A stretch of DNA of 64,000 nucleotides from assembly GCF_000648615.1 (NCBI RefSeq), contig NZ_JFZC01000004.1, positions 62,001-126,000 of the forward strand, given 5' to 3'. This document shows, piece after piece, positions 59,805 through 64,000 of the stretch. The position numbers were made by a program, and so were the translations under genes. Within the stretch, counting starts at the first letter, position 1, and each line of letters begins with the position of its first letter. Source of the stretch: Sporolactobacillus terrae DSM 11697. Lineage in GTDB: Bacteria; Bacillota; Bacilli; Bacillales; Sporolactobacillaceae. The notes below the pieces were generated by a model. That model was not told the DNA's origin. It ran no database searches and worked only from the letters and a program-made list of their open reading frames with translations.

Positions 59805-60986
59805 TTATTGGCTGATTTCCGCTTTCTGAACTGGCGGATACTTAGCTTCAGCGAAGTTATAGATGTAAACTTTGGCGTATTTGTTATCGCCTTTGTCATC
59901 CAAACTTACTTTAGTTGTTACACCATCATAATTTTGAACCGAACGAATCGCTTTTGTTACTTGTTCACGAGTTGGTTTTTTATCGTCATTACCATCGATC
60001 GCTTTCATTAGCCCTTCCAGAATAACACCGGCTGCATCATAACCATAAGCTGAATAAGATTCAACGTTCTTACCAAATTCCTTCTTGTACTTTTTGGCAA
60101 ATGCTTGGCCTTTTTCCGTTTTTGATACATCTCCGGCAACCGATGTTAGGTATACTCCTTTAACTGAGTCCCCGGCAATCTGAACGGTCGATGAAGAATC
60201 AAGACCATCGCCGCCCATGATCGGGCCATCGAAGCCTTTCTGACGCGCTTGTTTAATGATCAGGCCGCCTTCAGCATAGACACCGCCGAAATAGATCAGA
60301 TCAGGTTTCTTCGCTACAGCTTGACTAAGAACACCGTTAAAGTCCTTCTCACCAACTGTGATTCCTTCATAGCCGACAATCTCAGCACCCAGCTTCTTGG
60401 CTTGATCTCTAAACTGTTCAGCAAGACCTGAACCGTATGCTGTTTTATCTTGAATAACAAATATCTTTTTCGCTTTGAGTGTTTTTACTGCAAAGTTTGC
60501 GCCTGCTGGACCTTGGAAATCATCACGAGCACAGATACGATTAACCGTAGGAAGTTTACGATCAGTAACAACCGTTGCTGTAGTAGCTGGCGATACCATT
60601 GCTAAATTGTTTTTGTTATAAACTTCAGAAGACGGAATCGCAACGCCCGAGTTCAAGTGGCCGACAACAGCAAGTACATCTTTATCAGAGGCAAGAATCT
60701 GAGCGTTTGCCACACCTTTTTTCGGATCACCTTGATCATCAAGATCTTTTAATTTAATTTGAAATCCTTTTTTCTCAAATTCTTTTTGGCGATCTTCAAT
60801 TGCTAATTTTGCACCGAGCCGGATGGCATCGCCAAGGGTTGCACTGCCGCCTGAGAGTGGCGATTGACTGCCAATCTCAATCACTGTTTTTCCGTTTGAT
60901 CCGCCTGATTTTGGCGAGCATGCCGCAAGGACACCGACTAATAATGCAATAATTGCTAGTAATGGTACGACTCTCTTTAATTTCAT
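59805..60986 (-). CDS. livK: Branched-chain amino acid binding lipoprotein LivK/BraC-type
   Basis: The 393-residue lipoprotein has a signal peptide with lipobox LAAC near residue 23 and a type I periplasmic-binding fold (IEIGSQSPLSGGSATLGDAI, VVGHLNSGVAIPSSEVYNKN, YSAYGYDAAGVILEG). It is anchored outside the membrane and delivers Leu/Ile/Val-type substrates to LivHM. AGGAGG is too close to ATG 60992, so ATG 60986 is used. Ligand preference is inferred from the operon. Confidence 0.94.
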   Translation of the reverse strand: MKLKRVVPLLAIIALLVGVLAACSPKSGGSNGKTVIEIGSQSPLSGGSATLGDAIRLGAKLAIEDRQKEFEKKGFQIKLKDLDDQGDPKKGVANAQILASDKDVLAVVGHLNSGVAIPSSEVYNKNNLAMVSPATTATVVTDRKLPTVNRICARDDFQGPAGANFAVKTLKAKKIFVIQDKTAYGSGLAEQFRDQAKKLGAEIVGYEGITVGEKDFNGVLSQAVAKKPDLIYFGGVYAEGGLIIKQARQKGFDGPIMGGDGLDSSSTVQIAGDSVKGVYLTSVAGDVSKTEKGQAFAKKYKKEFGKNVESYSAYGYDAAGVILEGLMKAIDGNDDKKPTREQVTKAIRSVQNYDGVTTKVSLDDKGDNKYAKVYIYNFAEAKYPPVQKAEISQ

Positions 60987-61270
60987 TGTCATCCTCCTTT
61001 TTATAAAAGCAAAAACACTTGAATAAATCCCAATTATCTGTCTTTTATGTAGCGTTCACCCCCGCTATCTCTTTCTAAACTATCTCTATTTAATGCGGCT
61101 CTATAATGTAATAATAATTTAATCTTCTTTCACAAACACTATCTATGTCAGATATTCCGACAAAGTTTTTGAATCCTGTTAATTTTCTAATATTTAAAAC
61201 CGCAGTTATTCCCTATGTAATCCTTGCAAATAAGCGATATTATAATTAAGTAAAAAATAGAAGGAGGACG

Positions 61271-61346
61271 TCCCAAAAGGGTGTTGGATTTATACTGCGC
61301 TCCGATTGCTCGCATCTTCGCGCTTAATCCCAAAATAGACATTTTT
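61271..61346. repeat. Dispersed repeat, copy B
   Basis: TCCCAAAAGGGTGTTGGA, TACTGCGCTCCGATTGCTCG and CATCTTCGCGCTTAATCC plus CAAAATAGAC match copy A at 44577-44686 with a few substitutions, a four-base insertion and no central insert. Confidence 0.7.
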
Positions 61347-61348
61347 TA

Positions 61349-61386
61349 AGGGTGTCTCAAAAGTCAATTGACTTTTGAGACACCCT
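61349..61386. terminator. Perfect 38-base palindrome at the 3' end of the chemoreceptor gene
   Basis: AGGGTGTCTCAAAAGTCAA and its exact complement abut with no spacer, ten bases past the receptor stop codon. It probably terminates the receptor transcript, although the downstream minus-strand sequence is TTAAAAAATG rather than a T-run. The GTCTCAAAAG core resembles ends of some Gram-positive IS elements. Confidence 0.6.
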
Positions 61387-61396
61387 CCCTAATGAA

Positions 61397-63574
61397 TCAA
61401 ACCGTTTTAAACGATGCAACCATTTTTTGCAATTGATCGGATACATAGTCCAAACTATTGGTGATTTGGTTTAAGCGCTCCATTTCCGAGGAGACCTCAT
61501 GCAGTGTTTTCATTGATGCTTCACTGCTTGATGCGTCTTCAGCCGTTCTCCGCTTAATTTCATCGGCTGATCGATTAATCGACTGTACAATCTCATTCAA
61601 ATCGCTGCTCTCCTTCGTTGTTATATCCATCAATTGATCGGTTTTCTCAGAAATCTCGCCAACATTACTGGATATATGGTTAAACGAACCGATTGTCGTT
61701 TTGATTTGAGACGACGATTGATTGACTTTATCATTGGTTTGCTTGATCTCTTTCAAGGTTTGATTAGTCTCGTCTTGAATACTCTGTACAAGGGTTGCCA
61801 CTGATTTTGTCGCCATTTCTGTTTGTTCGGCAAGTTTTGATACTTCCTTAGCAACTACTGCAAAACCTTTTCCCGCTTCGCCCGCTCTTGCTGCTTCAAT
61901 TGCAGCATTAAGTGCGAGAAGCTGCGTCTGCTCGTTAATGTTCTTAATTACCGTAACCGCTTTGGTGATCGACTTAGATTGTGTATGTAATTGGTCAATG
62001 CGGTTCATGGTTGCATCCATTTCCTGTTCTAGCTCACGCACCATGTTAAGTGCTACTGAAGATGCCTTATTTGCCTGAATCGTTCGATTCTTCGTATCAT
62101 CAGTATGTATACTTACCTCGTTTATGAGCGCGCTCATTTCCTGAATCGAAGCGAAAAGTCCATTAAAATGATTGCGCGCATTTTGAAAAACCATGTTTTG
62201 TTCGCTGGCCGCAGCGACCAGCTCATCAACGTTATCTCCGACAAGATCCATACCGCTTGCCATACGACCGGCCATCTTTGATGCTGTAAATGAGACGCTT
62301 TGTGATGCTCTAGCCGATGCACCAACGCGTTGGATCATCTCCATTTGACTGTTAATAAATTTATTGAACCAACGGGAAAGTTCGCCTATTTCGTCTTGCG
62401 TATTTTTATTGAGCCGCTTTGTGAGATCACCATCGCCTTCTGCAATTTCATGGAGTATAGCGACGGTTTTTCGAATTGGTGTAATGACGATGTGGTTGGC
62501 AGCAAACAGGAAGGCTAGCGATAGGAGCACCCATGTTGCCACGGTGCACCCGATTCCTGCCGCAAGGGACACGGAATAACCGATTCCATTTAGCCCTGCT
62601 GCAATCAATGTTCCGAGTGAAAAGTAAATGGGAAGCCGTAATCTTAAACTTTTGAACTGATAAATTTCTTGAATGTCGCCTTCACACATCATGCCCCAGA
62701 CTTCATCACAATACGGAGGATGAATCAATGTACCTTTTCCCCCAACCATGACATGCCGATAATCGGGGTAACCCGGCCACGTATCAAGATTGTGCCCATG
62801 GTCGATTGTTTTTTGAATACCGGGATGCAGTTCCCCTGTTTCGGGATCAGTAAAACGAATTTCAAATTCAGTATGTTTTTTTATTTGTACGAGGCCCCAT
62901 TTTGCAGTGTGTACCCCTGCTTTTAGATTATCCCCGAGTGTATAGGTGTTATCTTCAAATCGGCTCCGCGAGATTGCTGTTCCCGGCAGTATATCACGAT
63001 TCGTTTTAACCATAAAAAGATAGTTGTCACCAGAGTCTTTATAGACATGAGCATCCTCATTCTGAATGACATTGCTCATAGTATCGTTGAGCACGCGGCC
63101 CATGAATACACGCGGAATGCCTTTACCATTTACCGCTGGTGTCGAAAACATCAACGTGATTTCATCTGCAAAATGTGTGCTGCTTAGATCAAGATCCAGC
63201 GTTCGATGATCGATATAAGGGCCGTACATCGATTTCTCTTTATTAAGGCCGCGCGCATAATTTGGCAAATCAGTCATTTGTAAACCTAAATGCTTGGTAC
63301 AAGTGGACACCATGACTTTGCCCGTTTCGTCCAGCAACATAAATTCAATAAATGCATCACTATTCTTCAATTGTTCTTTAAGCACTTCACTAATTTCTGT
63401 ACCGCGTTCATCATAGCTGTAGGCAATCTGATTCGCATTTTCCAGTTCATTCCACCGATCATGGAACCAATTGTCAAGTGCTTTTTTACGTCCTCTTGAT
63501 ATCCCATCAAAAATACGTTCAGATTGTTTCTCAATCGAACGATTTAATAAATGCATCATCCTTGAGCTAAGCAT
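61397..63574 (-). CDS. Large methyl-accepting chemotaxis protein with N-terminal soluble sensor
   Basis: The protein of about 725 residues begins with a roughly 310-residue soluble region ([60 protein letters not shown]) and has no N-terminal membrane helix. Two adjacent helices follow ([15 protein letters not shown], then [20 protein letters not shown]), then HAMP and the signalling hairpin with [20 protein letters not shown]. The layout puts the sensor in the cytoplasm. GGGGGGG places ATG 63574 (MLSSRMM). A sigma-D-like promoter lies upstream. Confidence 0.88.
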   Translation of the reverse strand: MLSSRMMHLLNRSIEKQSERIFDGISRGRKKALDNWFHDRWNELENANQIAYSYDERGTEISEVLKEQLKNSDAFIEFMLLDETGKVMVSTCTKHLGLQMTDLPNYARGLNKEKSMYGPYIDHRTLDLDLSSTHFADEITLMFSTPAVNGKGIPRVFMGRVLNDTMSNVIQNEDAHVYKDSGDNYLFMVKTNRDILPGTAISRSRFEDNTYTLGDNLKAGVHTAKWGLVQIKKHTEFEIRFTDPETGELHPGIQKTIDHGHNLDTWPGYPDYRHVMVGGKGTLIHPPYCDEVWGMMCEGDIQEIYQFKSLRLRLPIYFSLGTLIAAGLNGIGYSVSLAAGIGCTVATWVLLSLAFLFAANHIVITPIRKTVAILHEIAEGDGDLTKRLNKNTQDEIGELSRWFNKFINSQMEMIQRVGASARASQSVSFTASKMAGRMASGMDLVGDNVDELVAAASEQNMVFQNARNHFNGLFASIQEMSALINEVSIHTDDTKNRTIQANKASSVALNMVRELEQEMDATMNRIDQLHTQSKSITKAVTVIKNINEQTQLLALNAAIEAARAGEAGKGFAVVAKEVSKLAEQTEMATKSVATLVQSIQDETNQTLKEIKQTNDKVNQSSSQIKTTIGSFNHISSNVGEISEKTDQLMDITTKESSDLNEIVQSINRSADEIKRRTAEDASSSEASMKTLHEVSSEMERLNQITNSLDYVSDQLQKMVASFKTV

Positions 63575-63664
63575 GGACAAGCCCCCCCTTTAAGGAATTA
63601 AATACACTCTGTTCTTCGCGTCTTTGTTAAGACGAAAAATATTTTCTTTTTTTCTATACTAATA

Positions 63665-63691
63665 GTTTCGACATTTTTTTCTAAATCTTTA
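63665..63691 (-). promoter_or_regulatory. Sigma-D-type promoter of the chemoreceptor gene
   Basis: Minus strand TAAA, exactly 15 bases, GTCGAAAC (consensus TAAA-N15-GCCGATAT). It lies about 90 bases upstream of the start. Motility-regulon control is expected for receptors. Confidence 0.55.
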
Positions 63692-63769
63692 GGTTTTATG
63701 AAAATACACGCGACGGATCAAACTTATGCTATTATTAATACAAAGTTTACCATGAGGAGAACTGATGTT

Positions 63770-64000
63770 ATGCCTATAAAATTACCAAAACTGCTCCCGG
63801 CAAGAGAAATTCTCGAGAACGAAAACATCTTTGTGATGGATGAAGATCGCGCTATGACCCAGGACATCCGTCCATTAAACATATTGATTCTAAATTTAAT
63901 GCCTGAAAAAGAAATGGAAGAAACGCAATTACTTCGTCACTTAGGAAACACACCTTTGCAGGTTAATGTAACCTTTCTGAAAATGGCAACCCATGAGTCA
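63770..64000 (+). CDS. metA: Homoserine O-acyltransferase MetA, 5' part
   Basis: The first 77 codons are present and the frame runs off the right edge. The N-terminus [20 protein letters not shown], then [20 protein letters not shown] and [20 protein letters not shown] is diagnostic of MetA, which acylates homoserine in methionine synthesis. GAGGAG at 63754 supports ATG 63770 over the in-frame ATG at 63752. No SAM riboswitch or Met T-box fits in the short gap upstream. Acetyl versus succinyl donor preference cannot be judged from the fragment. Confidence 0.95.
   Translation, partial: MPIKLPKLLPAREILENENIFVMDEDRAMTQDIRPLNILILNLMPEKEMEETQLLRHLGNTPLQVNVTFLKMATHES

Larger units (their letters stand above)
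60987..61396. other. Gap between livK and the chemoreceptor gene
   Basis: This stretch holds the livK upstream region (AT-rich, no recognised riboswitch or T-box), a plus-strand TATAAT-like box near 61238, repeat copy B and the 38-base palindrome. A 22-codon plus-strand frame with AAGGAGGA (MLDLYCAPIARIFALNPKID, starting at the GTG near 61281) lies inside copy B. Confidence 0.4.

Noticed and set aside
63692-63769. SAM riboswitch or methionine T-box before metA
   Set aside because: The gap is under 100 bases and contains no aptamer motifs.
1-64000. tRNA, rRNA, tmRNA, RNase P RNA, CRISPR or prophage genes
   Set aside because: I looked for conserved cores (tRNA T-loops, GAGGAAAGTCC, SRP GGTCAGGTCCGGAAGG, regular direct repeats, phage structural genes) and saw none.

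Overview
The window reads as chromosome of a low-GC, endospore-forming Bacillales bacterium. The gene content and divergence from Bacillus subtilis fit a Sporolactobacillaceae-type organism, but that family placement is inference. Evidence for the group: spoIIP, dnaD, recU, a ponA-type PBP1, yppE, ypoC and ypmB, strong AGGAGG ribosome binding sites with many TTG/GTG starts, a perfect CIRCE element, CcpA-type cre sites, and TPP and ZTP riboswitches. I see no tRNA, rRNA, CRISPR array, prophage or intact insertion sequence.

Layout. 1-7.3 kb: a MarR regulator divergent from a gene cut off by the window edge, an EXLDI-type ribbon-helix-helix protein behind a long palindrome, a CorA transporter, xpt, a YjjG-type nucleotidase, a XerS-type recombinase, and a ZTP-riboswitch-controlled folD-fchA pair in which FolD is divergent. 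7.3-11 kb: an RpiR regulator and an alpha-glucoside PTS EIICB with cre sites, surrounded by decayed sequence. 11-18.5 kb: pepF, a chemoreceptor, spoIIP, an acyl-CoA synthetase behind a FapR-like box, and an SDR. 18.5-21.6 kb: a TPP-riboswitch-controlled thiamine-precursor ECF transporter (ykoE-ykoD-ecfT).

21.7-37.8 kb is the conserved Bacillales block around recU, ponA, ypoC-nth-dnaD, asnS-aspB-ypmB, birA-cca, mgsA-dapB-ypjD and a YitT protein. Relative to B. subtilis it lacks bshB1-bshA (between mgsA and cca) and panBCD-dinG-ypmA (between birA and ypmB). The second deletion point is a 340-base noncoding stretch with strong hairpins. A decayed IS3-like end follows ponA.

37.9-54.4 kb is a mosaic of single genes: amidase, Cys-rich small protein, GNAT, DUF3967-like HTH protein, YeiH transporter, SDR, fructosamine kinase, DmpA-type peptidase, htpG with CIRCE plus a consensus promoter, two phosphoglycerate-mutase-family proteins, an alaR-alaT pair and a MATE pump. 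54.4-64 kb: a stand-alone condensation-domain protein, a complete branched-chain amino-acid ABC system (livK-H-M-G-F), a large chemoreceptor with a probable sigma-D promoter, and the 5' end of metA.

Together the genes cover folate/one-carbon flow, thiamine-precursor uptake, amino-acid uptake and transamination, cell-wall synthesis, DNA repair and recombination, chemotaxis and sporulation. I did not find a convincing novel multi-gene system. The most unusual items are the divergent FolD with FchA, the palindrome-controlled EXLDI gene, the noncoding gap upstream of ypmB, the stand-alone condensation enzyme, the active-site-variant GpmA and a pair of dispersed repeats.
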